Made by a program: the position numbers and the translations under genes
Origin: Acetobacter fallax
GTDB taxonomy: Bacteria; Pseudomonadota; Alphaproteobacteria; Acetobacterales; Acetobacteraceae
DNA length: 64,000 bases
Direction of reading: 5' to 3'
Assembly (NCBI RefSeq): GCF_011516735.1
Contig: NZ_WOSX01000012.1
Span: 1-64,000 of the forward strand
The notes under the pieces: generated by a model
The model's input: the letters and a program-made list of their open reading frames with translations, nothing else
Told to the model about the DNA's origin: nothing
Database searches by the model: none
In this document: in pieces, positions 16,595 through 26,032 of the stretch
Numbering within the stretch: the stretch's first letter is position 1
Layout: every line of letters begins with the position of its first letter

Positions 16595-18226
16595 ATGATG
16601 CACAGAGCAATGGTTGCTGAAAATTCGTCGAATGCAGGGATTTGCCCGGACCGCTCAGAGTCCGGCGGCATGCCTGTGGCCCCGGTCTCTCCGGCATGGC
16701 GTGCGCGTCTTGCCGGAATGCGCCGGCGGGCCGTCCTCTTTCTCTCGGCAGGCTCTCTTCTGGCCGGATGCTCGGTCGGACCGAATTTCCAGCCTGACCG
16801 GATGAAGCTGCCCCCGGGCTTCACCGAAACAGCCGAGGAACACCCGGCAACACCCGAGGAAATCGCCCATACCGACAAGGAAATGACGGAGTGGTGGTCG
16901 AGTTTTAATGACCCCGTTCTGACAAAGCTCGTCGAGGCAGCGATTAAAGGGAACTACGATCTGCAGATCGCCGGACAGAGAATTCTGTCGGAGCGGGCTA
17001 TGCGGGACAAAGCGGCTTCAGCCTGGTATCCGCAGGTCGATGCCAATGCAGGTGGCGGCGACGTCCGTTATTCTCTGAACATCGATAACTGGCCGCTTCG
17101 TCCCGGCAATCCTGCAAACCGTCCCGAAGCCTCCATGCTGACATACGGTATGTCGGCAACCTGGGAAATCGATGTCTTCGGGCGTATCCGGCGCAGCGTC
17201 GAAGCCCAGGAACACGCGGTTGAAGCCTCCGTCGAAGGCCGCCGCGCCCTGCTGATGACGCTGCTGTCCGAACTCGCGAATGATTACATGCTGCTGCGCG
17301 TGACGCAGCTTCAGATCCAGATCGCGACCAACAATATCCGCGTCGCCCAGGACAGCCTCGATCTGACAAACCGGCTCTATGCGGAAGGTCTGGGTAACAC
17401 CCTGCAGATCGCGCAGGCACAGGCCGAACTCGATGCGCAGATCGCCGCGCGTGAGCCGCTCAAGACCCGCGTCTCCCAGGTCGCCCACGCGATCTCGGTG
17501 CTGGTCGGTGAAATGCCCGGCACGCTCGAAGAAGAGCTGAAAATCGTAAAGCCTCTGCCTGTTGTGCCGGCATTCCCTGCCACAATGCCGTCAATCGTGA
17601 TCGCGAACAGGCCTGACATCCGGATGGCTGAGCGTAATTACGCTGTGGCGACGGCTCAGATCGGCGTCGCCGTGTCGGATCTTTATCCACACTTCGTGAT
17701 TCCGCTGAACTTCAACCCGAATGCCTCGGCGATGTATCAGCTCTTCCAGGCCAACGCGATGAGCTGGCAATTCCTGATGATGGCAAGCCTGCCACTGATC
17801 CACGGCGGCAAATACACCTCAGCCGTTCGCGCGGCCCAGGCCGAAGCGGAAGCCGCCAGACTGAATTATCGTCAGACCGTGCTGACCGGTTTCAGGGAGG
17901 TCGAGGATGCCATGGCCGCATGGCATGATGACATCGAATACCAGGAGCAGTTGCATAAAGCGGCCGAAGACAGTTCGCTCGCCAGCGAGCGGGCCCGCAA
18001 GCTCTACGCCGCCGGCCTGATCGGATTCCTGGACGTTCTGACCACCGAGCGGACGACACTGAACGCACAGAACGCGGAAGCTCTTTCGAGGCTCGAACGT
18101 CTGCGTGATGCCGTCAATCTGTACACCGCAATCGGCGCCGGCTGGCGTGGCGTCCCGCTGACAAGTTCGGCGCTGCCGGTCTCGCTTGAAACGCAGAATA
18201 TCTGGGCACGCGCGCTCAAACAGTAA
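16595..18226 (+). CDS. NodT-family outer-membrane efflux lipoprotein
   Basis: TolC-like outer-membrane channel. A signal peptide with lipobox LLAGCSVGPNF is present, so the mature protein starts at that Cys. The motif MLTYGMSATWEIDVFGRIR is typical of the NodT/OprM group. The first ATG (16595) gives about 40 residues before the hydrophobic stretch. Starts at 16670 or 16718 would give a more normal signal peptide. It completes a MarR-FUSC-DUF1656-HlyD-NodT tripartite pump operon. Confidence 0.92.
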   Translation: MMHRAMVAENSSNAGICPDRSESGGMPVAPVSPAWRARLAGMRRRAVLFLSAGSLLAGCSVGPNFQPDRMKLPPGFTETAEEHPATPEEIAHTDKEMTEWWSSFNDPVLTKLVEAAIKGNYDLQIAGQRILSERAMRDKAASAWYPQVDANAGGGDVRYSLNIDNWPLRPGNPANRPEASMLTYGMSATWEIDVFGRIRRSVEAQEHAVEASVEGRRALLMTLLSELANDYMLLRVTQLQIQIATNNIRVAQDSLDLTNRLYAEGLGNTLQIAQAQAELDAQIAAREPLKTRVSQVAHAISVLVGEMPGTLEEELKIVKPLPVVPAFPATMPSIVIANRPDIRMAERNYAVATAQIGVAVSDLYPHFVIPLNFNPNASAMYQLFQANAMSWQFLMMASLPLIHGGKYTSAVRAAQAEAEAARLNYRQTVLTGFREVEDAMAAWHDDIEYQEQLHKAAEDSSLASERARKLYAAGLIGFLDVLTTERTTLNAQNAEALSRLERLRDAVNLYTAIGAGWRGVPLTSSALPVSLETQNIWARALKQ

Positions 18227-18280
18227 ACGATCAGGCGGGCGAGGCGTTCTCTCCGACATGGACTGAAATCGAGGAGCCTT

Positions 18281-18547
18281 ATGTCGTCTGGCGAACCGAA
18301 CTATATGCGCCGCCTCGTAATCATTCTTGCGAGTCTGTTTTTCGGGTTCACACTCGTCATTATTTCCGGATGGGGGCTGATCTATAATCCCGGAGACGGC
18401 GATTCATGGCTGATCTGGTCCCTGCGTCGCACGCCCCTTTTACTGGGCGTTATCCTCCTGGTGACCGGTTTTGTCCTGCTCCGGAAGCCGGTTGAGACTG
18501 ACCCCTCCGCGCCGCAGGATGACGTGGAAAACATGGACGGTGCATAA
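18281..18547 (+). CDS. Small two-helix membrane protein
   Basis: This 88-residue hypothetical protein has two membrane helices (residues about 10-32 and 48-66) and an acidic C-terminal tail (QDDVENMDGA). GAGGAG precedes the ATG. It is the last gene downstream of the efflux operon, 54 bases after the channel gene, and may be co-transcribed. No family is recognised. Confidence 0.7.
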   Translation: MSSGEPNYMRRLVIILASLFFGFTLVIISGWGLIYNPGDGDSWLIWSLRRTPLLLGVILLVTGFVLLRKPVETDPSAPQDDVENMDGA

Positions 18548-18645
18548 GAGGCCGCCCTCTGCCTGCGATCCGACACGCGTTCCAGAGCAGAATTTCCGGA
18601 CGCCGATATTCACGACCGTCACAGTTAAATGGCTCTGTCAGCGGC

Positions 18646-18858
18646 CGGCCCTTTCTCAGGGCTTTGCCCTGAAACCCACCAAAGGTCACAGACCTTTGGA
18701 AACCATCTTATTATAAATAAACCGGGGGAAAGGGGTCTGCGACCCCTTTCGGGTTCGGGCAGAGCCCGGTCTTCTGCTAATTCTCTGAAAAATCACAGAT
18801 CAGCACGTAACGCTGAGAAGGCTTTTCCAAAGATCTGTGATTTTTGCCGGGTGCCGGG
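18646..18858 (-). repeat. Hairpin-string repeat, copy R2
   Basis: In reverse orientation relative to R1: CAGGGC-TTT-GCCCTG, CCAAAGGTC-ACA-GACCTTTGG, AAGGGGTC-TGC-GACCCCTT and GGGC-AGA-GCCC, then the CTGAAAAATCACAGATCA stretch and a degenerate second CCAAAGATC hairpin. It lies between convergent genes (ends at 18547 and 18918) and may act as a two-way terminator. Confidence 0.9.
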
Positions 18859-18917
18859 ATAAAATCCTCAAAAATACATGCCCCCTGCGGGACATTCTCC
18901 ACCCGGTCGGGCCACGA

Positions 18918-19562
18918 TCAGGCCGCGAAAGGCAGCCTCTTCGCAAGCGCGGATAATTTGTGCCGGCGCATTTCGGAACGGGCCTTGCTGCCTGTCTCCA
19001 TATAATTGAGCTGAATTGTATAACGCGGGCCGACATAGCGCCGATGACCATGCCAGCTCGTCGCGCAGTTCGGGAACACCAGCAGCGTGCCGTTGATCGG
19101 TGGCACTTCCACAGCATAATTCTCCACGTCATCCGGTCCGCGCAGAAGCCTCAGACACCCCTCCTGCCGTCCAAACGCCGCACCAGGGGGATTGAGATAC
19201 AGCAGAACAGTCACGCGTTTTGCCGTCGAATCACGATGGATACGCCCGTCCTTTTCACGGGTGCGACCGCGCAGGGTCAGCATCGCCGGAGCATCATGCA
19301 GATCCAGATCAAATTTTTCCGCGATCAGAGCCCGTAATTCCGGCCCCTCCATCTGTGCGATCAGATTTTTCACGAGAGGCGAAAGTGTCAGAGCACCGGG
19401 TGGAAATGACCCCCCGGACGTGATCTCCGGCATCGACACATGCAGAGCCTTCAGATCATCCGGGCGAATAAAATCAGGCACGACAACATAAGGAAAAGGA
19501 TCGGTGGCAACCGGAGCGGACCGGAGGGCTGCATAATCCGGGTGAACTGAGGCTGTGGCCAT
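18918..19562 (-). CDS. 2OG-Fe(II) oxygenase family protein
   Basis: This 214-residue protein of the prolyl-4-hydroxylase-like oxygenase fold shows the iron ligands H-x-D in DGRIHRDSTAKRVTVLLYLN and a distal His followed by Arg in SWHGHRRYVGPRYTIQLNYM, where Arg binds 2-oxoglutarate. The start at 19562 is chosen for a GGGAG eight bases upstream; the longer ORF start adds 15 unlikely residues. The substrate is unknown. Confidence 0.85.
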   Translation of the reverse strand: MATASVHPDYAALRSAPVATDPFPYVVVPDFIRPDDLKALHVSMPEITSGGSFPPGALTLSPLVKNLIAQMEGPELRALIAEKFDLDLHDAPAMLTLRGRTREKDGRIHRDSTAKRVTVLLYLNPPGAAFGRQEGCLRLLRGPDDVENYAVEVPPINGTLLVFPNCATSWHGHRRYVGPRYTIQLNYMETGSKARSEMRRHKLSALAKRLPFAA

Positions 19563-19742
19563 AATGCGTACTCCCTGAGGCCTCTTACTTCCAGTGATGT
19601 CCGGCATCGTCTGCGTGGAGTTTCAGCATACGCTGTCACACCATGCCTGTCACATGAACGAAGTCACGTCATTCATAAGCAGAAAGGCAATATTAACCGC
19701 CAGGACCGAAGGTTGCGCCCGTTCAGACAGACGGGATGAGGA

Positions 19743-21038
19743 ATGCACGTAGTCCGGCAGTTCATGAAAGCGGCGTTCATGCGCGCTGACTGGCTTACAC
19801 CCGGCCGTGCGCGTGCCTATTGCGAGATCTTTGGCCTGTTTGGCTGGGCAACTTTCGTGCTGATGCTGTTGCAGCCGTACTGGAATGCCAAACCGGATGC
19901 CGTGCCGGTCTTCGGAGATTTCGTCAGCTTCTGGGCCGCGTCGCATCAGGTGCTGACCGGGCACATGGCAGAGGTTTATGACGCCTCAAAACATCACCTC
20001 GCCGAACTGGCCGCCTTTCCCGGACAAACTTTTGGAAATTTCGCGTTTTTCTACCCTCCGACATTTCTGCTGACATGCGTTCCGATGGCTCTTCTGCCAT
20101 CTGCTCTGGCCGCGTCCTTCTGGCTGGCATCTGCCGGCGTCGCATTTGTCCGCGCGCTCAGGCGTATTCTTCCTCAGCCATGGGCGACGATCCCCATTCT
20201 CGCATTTCCCGGTTTTGTCATTAATTTTACCAACGGTCAGAATGGCATTCTGACAGCAGCTCTGCTCGGCTGGGGCGCAGTCCTGATGCGTCAACGCCCG
20301 TTTCTGGCGGGATTATGCCTGGGGTGCCTGGTCATCAAGCCACAGATTCTCCTGGCAGCGCCCGTTGTTCTGCTTTGCGCGCGTCAGTGGCGGGTGATTG
20401 CCGGAGGCATCGTTTCAGGCATGACTCTGATCGCTGCCTCATGGATGGTATTCGGGACAGTCGCCTGGACAGGTTTCTTCCGGATGAGCCGCTCAGCGCG
20501 GCAGACATTCGAAATGGGGCATGTTCCCTTCTGGAAAATGCAGAGCGTGTTTACATCTGTCCGGCTCCTGCATGGCAGCATATCGCTGGCATACACGATT
20601 CAGATCACAACAACCGTGCTGGTTCTTTCATGCGTCGGATGGCTGTGTTTTCACCTGAACCGGAAAAAAGCGGATCAGTCCGGGGCCGGTCCGTGCGCCC
20701 CTGAAATGATGCTCATGATCGGAGCTCTTCCATTCTGTACCCCGTTTCTTCTCGATTACGATCTGGGATGTCTGGCCTTCCCGATGGCCTGGGTGCTGGC
20801 GCGGGCTCTGAAGACAGAATGGCTGCCCGGAGAGAAATTCATTCTCTTCCTTGCCTATACCTATCTTTTCGGAGCCAGGTTCTGCGGCCTCTTAATCGCA
20901 GTGTGCCCGACACCGATCATCGCATCTGCCTTGCTGCTGCTCGTGATACGCCGGGTCGCCCCGGACGTCTTTGCGTCTCTGTCTTCCTGCGTCACGCGTC
21001 TGTTCCGCCGCCACAGAACTCTGGCGGAAATGAAATAA
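19743..21038 (+). CDS. GT87-like (DUF2029) membrane glycosyltransferase
   Basis: This 431-residue polytopic membrane protein has about ten helices. An early loop with VFGDFVSFWAASHQVLTGH and FFYPPTFLL resembles the catalytic region of polyprenyl-phosphate-sugar dependent GT87 enzymes, and a NGQNGILTA motif follows. The likely role is transfer of a sugar from a lipid-linked donor to an envelope glycan. GAGG lies before the ATG. It stands alone. Confidence 0.82.
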   Translation: MHVVRQFMKAAFMRADWLTPGRARAYCEIFGLFGWATFVLMLLQPYWNAKPDAVPVFGDFVSFWAASHQVLTGHMAEVYDASKHHLAELAAFPGQTFGNFAFFYPPTFLLTCVPMALLPSALAASFWLASAGVAFVRALRRILPQPWATIPILAFPGFVINFTNGQNGILTAALLGWGAVLMRQRPFLAGLCLGCLVIKPQILLAAPVVLLCARQWRVIAGGIVSGMTLIAASWMVFGTVAWTGFFRMSRSARQTFEMGHVPFWKMQSVFTSVRLLHGSISLAYTIQITTTVLVLSCVGWLCFHLNRKKADQSGAGPCAPEMMLMIGALPFCTPFLLDYDLGCLAFPMAWVLARALKTEWLPGEKFILFLAYTYLFGARFCGLLIAVCPTPIIASALLLLVIRRVAPDVFASLSSCVTRLFRRHRTLAEMK

Positions 21039-21067
21039 TACCCTGAGCTGTGAAGACTGATTTCGGG

Positions 21068-21165
21068 ATCAGGTCGCCCGGACCCGGCAGAGGCCACAGG
21101 CCCCTTGCACCCCGATTTGTTAAAAGGCTGTTTCAAAAGCCCCTTATAATAAATGGCCTGCAAAG
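21068..21165 (+). repeat. Partial hairpin-string repeat before R3
   Basis: A degenerate fragment in forward orientation (CCCGGACCCGGCAGAGGCC, then GCACCCCGATTTGTTAAAA). It matches the middle part of the repeat family and points the opposite way to the adjacent R3. Confidence 0.7.
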
Positions 21166-21181
21166 CCTCTGTTATCTTTAA

Positions 21182-21400
21182 GTGCCTGCTCCCTCCCAGG
21201 GCTTTGCCCTGGAACCCACCAAAGGTCACAGACCTTTGGAAACCACATTTTATTATTAATCAATCTGGGTGCAGGGGCCTGCGGTCCCTGCCGGGTTCGG
21301 GCAGAGCCCGGTCTTCTGCCAGTCCATTGAAAAATCACTGATCAACACGTAACGCTGACAGAACCTTTGCCGGACTGCAGGGCAGAACCCTGCCAGCCCC
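21182..21400 (-). repeat. Hairpin-string repeat, copy R3
   Basis: Reverse-oriented unit of about 219 bases: CCAGGGC-TTT-GCCCTGG, CCAAAGGTC-ACA-GACCTTTGG, a spacer with TTTATTATTAATCAA, a degenerate AGGGGCC-TGC-GGTCCCT, GGGC-AGA-GCCC, and TTGAAAAATCACTGATCAA. The far end keeps a weak inverted version of the first hairpins. It lies between convergent genes. Confidence 0.9.
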
Positions 21401-21414
21401 GCACCGGTCAACAG

Positions 21415-22326
21415 TCAGGCCTGATGGTTCCCGATCAGACTGCGACGAATCTGGCGACCGCGTTCGATCCGATCGACGATATAATCGGAATCATCCCACC
21501 GGATCGCACGGGCCATCGCCTGAGCGTCCTCCATGAAGCGGGCCAGCATTTCCAGAATCGCTTCACGGTTGGACAGGAAAATGTCCCGCCACATGATCGG
21601 GTCAGACGCCGCAATGCGCGTGAAATCACGAAAGCCACTGGCTGCGAAGTCAAGCACTTCCGAGCGCGTCTGATCCGCGAGATCGTCCGCCGTCCCGCAG
21701 ATCGTGAAGGCCAGAAGATGCGGCAGATGACTCACGATGGCGCAGACCCGGTCATGATGCTCCGGGGCCATGGTCCTGGTGCGCGCGCCGCACCGTTGCC
21801 AGAGCGTTTCGACGGCTTCGACAGCGCTGTCGGAGCTCACATCCTGAAGAGGCGTCAGCAGACACCACCGGTCATCGAACAAAGTCGCAAACCCGGCGTC
21901 AGGACCGGAAAATTCGGTTCCCGCCATCGGATGGGCAGGAACGTATGAAATATCCGGCCGAAGCGATGGTTTAATCGCTTCAATCACAGCAACCTTCGTT
22001 GAACCGGTATCAGTGAGAATCGCGCCGGAACGCATGGCCGGGACGACCGTTGCCGCAACCTCGCCCATGGCACCGACCGGCACGCAAAGCATGACACAGT
22101 CAGCGTCCGCAACCGCGGAAGCGGCATCTCCGGTCACTTCATCGGCAATGCCGAGTTCCCGCACCCGGTCCCGAAAGACAGGATTGACGTCAACCGCAAT
22201 CAGCCGCCGGGCCAGCGTACCATCACGACGGGCCCGGTGCAGAACCGATGCGCCAATCAGCCCGGGCCCGATCACCACAAGCGTATCGAAAAGCGGATTG
22301 GCGGAAGAGGCAATACGGTCATCCAT
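21415..22326 (-). CDS. tyrA: Prephenate/arogenate dehydrogenase
   Basis: This 303-residue NAD(P)-dependent enzyme of tyrosine synthesis has an N-terminal Rossmann motif, VVIGPGLIGASVL, followed by LTDTGSTKVAVI and YVPAHPMAGTEFSGP, where the His is the catalytic base region. The C-terminal half is helical. The start overlaps the end of the upstream flippase-domain gene by eight bases, so they form a minus-strand pair. Confidence 0.92.
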   Translation of the reverse strand: MDDRIASSANPLFDTLVVIGPGLIGASVLHRARRDGTLARRLIAVDVNPVFRDRVRELGIADEVTGDAASAVADADCVMLCVPVGAMGEVAATVVPAMRSGAILTDTGSTKVAVIEAIKPSLRPDISYVPAHPMAGTEFSGPDAGFATLFDDRWCLLTPLQDVSSDSAVEAVETLWQRCGARTRTMAPEHHDRVCAIVSHLPHLLAFTICGTADDLADQTRSEVLDFAASGFRDFTRIAASDPIMWRDIFLSNREAILEMLARFMEDAQAMARAIRWDDSDYIVDRIERGRQIRRSLIGNHQA

Positions 22327-23383
22327 GCGGCGCTTCCTCCACCCTGACAGGATTCGGCTGGTCCGTTACAGCATCGGAAGCAGCATTGGTGCGGGCGCGC
22401 AGGCTGCGCATTTCTGACGCCTGCCACAACAGCAGAACCGGAATCCCGATAGAGAACTCGCGACCACGCCGCAGCAGCGCGAGTGCAAGCCCCACGGATG
22501 ACGGCAATCCGAAGGAATGGGCCAGGGCCATGTAAGCGCCCTCGAGAACACCAAGCCCCGCCGGCACCAGAAACGATGCCGACAGAAGCCCGCAGGTCAC
22601 ACCCTCAATGGCGATGGCATCGAGAAAACTAAGATGGCTGCCGAGCAGAAGAACAGTCAGCCAGAGCAGTCCGGCACTGCTCACCCACCCTGCGAAATGG
22701 ATGGCCGCCGATGCCGAAATACGGCCCGGATGCGACCACGCGTCGTCCATAAGGGTCTGAAGCGTGCTGGCCCCGTCCAGCATCGTCGCCTGCCACTGAC
22801 CCGCGATGTGCTGCCCGAGAAAACGCACCGTGCGTTTGACCGCAGTGCCGCCTCTCTGCTGGGTCCAGATGAAGCCCGCAATGCCGATGGCGAGCAGAAG
22901 CGCGCCAATAATCACCGGTTTGACCAGCGGGTTAGAGCCCGCGCCGATTGCCAGAAGAGTGACGGAAAGCAGGATGAACACGATCTGCCCGAGAACCTCG
23001 GTCGTGATGTCCACCACATTGGCGCATGCCGCTTCCGGCCACTCAACCGGACCCTCGTCATTGCCATGCACGCCGTGGTGCCGGCACGTCGCGCGAATGC
23101 CAAGAACGATCCCGCCAAGCTGTGAGAAGGGCAGGCAGGTCGCCGCGGAATCGCGCACCAGTCTGGCTTTGAAGAGATGGAGGAAACTCATCGCGGGAAA
23201 GGCCGCGTGCCAGGCCGCGCCCAGCACCAGATCCACGCCCACCTGGGCCAGAACAGTGATAATGAAACCGCCCGCGCCAATGCGCATCACGGCATCAGCA
23301 ACCGAGCCGAAGCCACTCCAGGCTGTCGCGGCTGTGATGACCGCCAGCCCGAGAAGGGTGAGCAGAATGGTGAGCTTCTTCAA
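22319..23383 (-). CDS. HpnL-like flippase-domain membrane protein
   Basis: This 354-residue integral membrane protein belongs to the UPF0104/lysylphosphatidylglycerol synthase transmembrane family, with about eight helices and the typical FLVPAGLGVLEGAYMAL segment. HpnL-type members occur in hopanoid loci, and the hpn operon is divergent 400 bases away. Transport of a hopanoid or related lipid is an inference from this context. Confidence 0.8.
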   Translation of the reverse strand: MKKLTILLTLLGLAVITAATAWSGFGSVADAVMRIGAGGFIITVLAQVGVDLVLGAAWHAAFPAMSFLHLFKARLVRDSAATCLPFSQLGGIVLGIRATCRHHGVHGNDEGPVEWPEAACANVVDITTEVLGQIVFILLSVTLLAIGAGSNPLVKPVIIGALLLAIGIAGFIWTQQRGGTAVKRTVRFLGQHIAGQWQATMLDGASTLQTLMDDAWSHPGRISASAAIHFAGWVSSAGLLWLTVLLLGSHLSFLDAIAIEGVTCGLLSASFLVPAGLGVLEGAYMALAHSFGLPSSVGLALALLRRGREFSIGIPVLLLWQASEMRSLRARTNAASDAVTDQPNPVRVEEAPHG

Positions 23384-23785
23384 GGCGCAATGATGTCCAC
23401 TGGTTATAGCCCACTCAGATCAGGGCAACGCGATATACCGGGTGCGATGCAATCTTCAAATCTATGTCTGACCCCGACGGGTCACATATCCGGATGGCAT
23501 GCGATCTCCGGAAAAATCCACATTGCGCTCATTCACGCTGCTTCCGTTCCAGGCCGCGTCCTGACTGTCTGAGAACACAGACCGGCAGTAAAAACAGGCT
23601 TCCACAGAAGAAAACAGGGCCTCGCCATACACCACACCATCTTTTCGCGCCAGTCAGTTACAGGATGGCCAGCCTGACGCCTGACAGGAATGCGGTTTTG
23701 TTTCGCTACCCGCTCTGGCCTTTCGCGGCCTCATCGGGATAAGCAATGAGCCTCTGTGTTACCGGATGCTGAAGGACTCTGTTGC
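23384..23785. other. Divergent intergenic region, no gene seen
   Basis: About 400 bases separate hpnL-like (minus) from hpnA (plus). The region should hold both promoters. I see no convincing ORF, RNA gene or strong hairpin. Reading frames here lack ribosome sites and family resemblance. Confidence 0.6.
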
Positions 23786-24781
23786 ATGACTGCGCCGACA
23801 CTCGTCACAGGTGCCACCGGTTTTGTGGGGTCGGCCGTCGCGCGTACGCTCCTCTCCCGCGGCCATAATCTCCGGCTGATGGTCCGTGAGGGAAGCGATC
23901 GCCGGAATATTGCCGATATCCCGGCCGAACTCGTCGAAGGCGATCTCTCGCACCCGGCAACATTCGCCCGCGCCGTCGCCGGATGTCGCTATGTCTTCCA
24001 CGTTGCGGCGGATTACAGACTGTGGGTGCCCGACCCGGCGCCCATGATGGCGGCCAACGTCGAAGGCACCCGACTTCTGATGCTCGCCGCGCAGGCCGCC
24101 GGCGTGGAACGCATCGTCTACTGCTCGTCCGTCGCAGCACTCGGGCTGATCGGGGATGGCACGGTGTCGGATGAAGAGACCCCCGTCCACGAGCACTCGG
24201 TCATCGGGATCTACAAGAAATCGAAATACCGCGCCGAGCAGGAGGTCCTGCGCCTGACGCAGGAGAAAGGCCTTCCGGCCGTCATCGTCAATCCGTCAAC
24301 ACCCGTCGGTCCACGGGATATCAAGCCGACACCGACCGGACAGATGATCCTCGACTGCGCCGCCGGACGGATGCCGGCTTACGTCGATACCGGCGTCAAT
24401 ATCGTGCATGTCGATGATGTCGCGGAAGGCCACGCCCTGGCCCTCGAACGCGGTCGAATCGGCGAAGTCTATATTCTTGGCGGACAGAACTATCTGCTTG
24501 GCGATCTTTTCCGGATGGTGGCTGAAATCGCCGGAGTGAAGCCCCCGCGGATCAGTCTGCCTCAGGAAGTCATCTGGCCGGTCGCTGTCGCATCGGAGTG
24601 GCTGTCGCGTCGTTTCGGAATCGAACCCCGCGTCACCCGTGAAATGCTGGCCATGTCGAAAAAGAAAATGTTTTTCTCTTCGGATAAGGCCATTCGCGAA
24701 CTCGGCTACCACCCCAGACCAGCGCGGGAGGCGGTGAAAGATGCGATTGACTGGTTCCGTGAAGTCGGAATGCTTCGATAA
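23786..24781 (+). CDS. hpnA: Hopanoid-associated sugar epimerase HpnA
   Basis: This 331-residue extended short-chain dehydrogenase has an NAD-binding LVTGATGFVGSAVAR at the N-terminus and the active-site Y-x-x-x-K in IYKKSKYRAEQEV. It closely fits HpnA proteins of hopanoid loci. Its substrate is presumably a sugar-nucleotide or side-chain ribose derivative. The start at 23786 follows AAGGA; an upstream ATG at 23756 would add ten unlikely residues. First gene of the operon. Confidence 0.93.
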   Translation: MTAPTLVTGATGFVGSAVARTLLSRGHNLRLMVREGSDRRNIADIPAELVEGDLSHPATFARAVAGCRYVFHVAADYRLWVPDPAPMMAANVEGTRLLMLAAQAAGVERIVYCSSVAALGLIGDGTVSDEETPVHEHSVIGIYKKSKYRAEQEVLRLTQEKGLPAVIVNPSTPVGPRDIKPTPTGQMILDCAAGRMPAYVDTGVNIVHVDDVAEGHALALERGRIGEVYILGGQNYLLGDLFRMVAEIAGVKPPRISLPQEVIWPVAVASEWLSRRFGIEPRVTREMLAMSKKKMFFSSDKAIRELGYHPRPAREAVKDAIDWFREVGMLR

Positions 24782-24793
24782 GAGAACAGGGTA

Positions 24794-25942
24794 ATGGCGG
24801 GTTTCTGCGCCGCGCTTGCCGCGCTCATCTGGCTCTTCCTCATTTTTTTCCACGGACGGTTCTGGCAGGCCGGCCCGATCCTCCGGCGCGCCAGGGCAAA
24901 AGCCCCTCTGCCCCCGGTCAGCGTCGTGGTCCCCGCACGGGACGAGGCTGAATCGATCAGAAGATGCACCGCGTCCCTGCTCGCACAGGATTACGCGGGC
25001 GCTTTTCGCGTCGTTCTTACGGATGACGGAAGCACGGACGGAACCGGGGCGCTGGCACAGGGCCTGCCCGATCCGGACGCCCGCCTGACTGTCCTTGACG
25101 GTCAGCGCCGTCCGTCAGGCTGGAGCGGCAAGCTCTGGGCCGTGCAGCAGGGGGTTCTCCGGGTCCGCGAAGACAGCCCCGAAGATCAGGGCTACATTCT
25201 CCTGACCGATGCCGATATCGAGCACGATCCCGGGCATGTCTCGACGCTTGTCGAAAAAGCGGAACGGGAAAAACTCGACATGGTGTCGGAGATGGTCGAG
25301 CTGAACTGCACCAGCGCCGCCGAGAAAGCGCTGGTGCCCGCCTTCGTATTCTTTTTCGCCCTTCTTTACCCCTTCGCGCGCGTCAACGATCCGGCGAGTC
25401 GGACTGCCGGCGCCGCAGGCGGAACGATTCTCATCCGCCGGGACGCCCTGACCCGCATCGGCGGCATCGAGGCGTTAAAAAGCGCCCTGATCGACGACTG
25501 CACGCTGGCTGCTCACGTCAAGCGGACCGGAGGCCGGATCTATCTCGGTCATTCCTGTCTGGCACGGTCGATTCGTCCTTATCCGCACCCCCGCGACATC
25601 TGGAAGATGATCGCCCGTACGGCCTACGTGCAACTGCATTATTCTCCCCTGCTGCTGCTCGGAACCGTCCTCGGCATGGCCCTCGTCTGGATCGCCCCGG
25701 TTTTTTTCGCGCTCTTCAGTAAAGGGCTGCCACGTCGGATCGGCCTCGCGGTCTGTCTGATTTCAATGGGATCATACATACCAACCCTGCGTCGGTTCAG
25801 GATGTCGCCCCTGTGGGCCATCCTGCTGCCCGTCGTCGCCGTATTCTATACAGCCGCGACCGTCAGTTCCGCCGTCAACCATCACAGGGGACGCGGAGTT
25901 CAGTGGAAAAACAGAGCCTATACAGAAGCCGGTCACGACTGA
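24794..25942 (+). CDS. hpnB: Hopanoid-associated glycosyltransferase HpnB
   Basis: This 382-residue family 2 glycosyltransferase has an N-terminal membrane helix, VSVVVPARDEAESI, VVLTDDGSTDGTG and the D-x-D-like LLTDADIEHDP. C-terminal membrane helices follow (QLHYSPLLLLGTVLGMALVW). It starts 12 bases after hpnA. HpnB is conserved in hopanoid clusters, but its exact product is unsettled. Confidence 0.92.
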   Translation: MAGFCAALAALIWLFLIFFHGRFWQAGPILRRARAKAPLPPVSVVVPARDEAESIRRCTASLLAQDYAGAFRVVLTDDGSTDGTGALAQGLPDPDARLTVLDGQRRPSGWSGKLWAVQQGVLRVREDSPEDQGYILLTDADIEHDPGHVSTLVEKAEREKLDMVSEMVELNCTSAAEKALVPAFVFFFALLYPFARVNDPASRTAGAAGGTILIRRDALTRIGGIEALKSALIDDCTLAAHVKRTGGRIYLGHSCLARSIRPYPHPRDIWKMIARTAYVQLHYSPLLLLGTVLGMALVWIAPVFFALFSKGLPRRIGLAVCLISMGSYIPTLRRFRMSPLWAILLPVVAVFYTAATVSSAVNHHRGRGVQWKNRAYTEAGHD

Positions 25943-26032
25943 TGTGTCAGAGCATCATCGCAACGCGGATCTGTGTGCTTCGCGCCGCGATGGTGTAGGC
26001 ATCTGCCACGGGACCGTGTAAAGCAGCCCGCC

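Noticed and set aside
18629..18862. Short ORFs inside the repeats that translate to similar peptides (GLCP-x-THQRSQTFGN type) at several places
   Set aside because: The similarity comes from the repeated DNA hairpins, the ORFs lack ribosome sites and occur in variable lengths and frames. They are not real genes.
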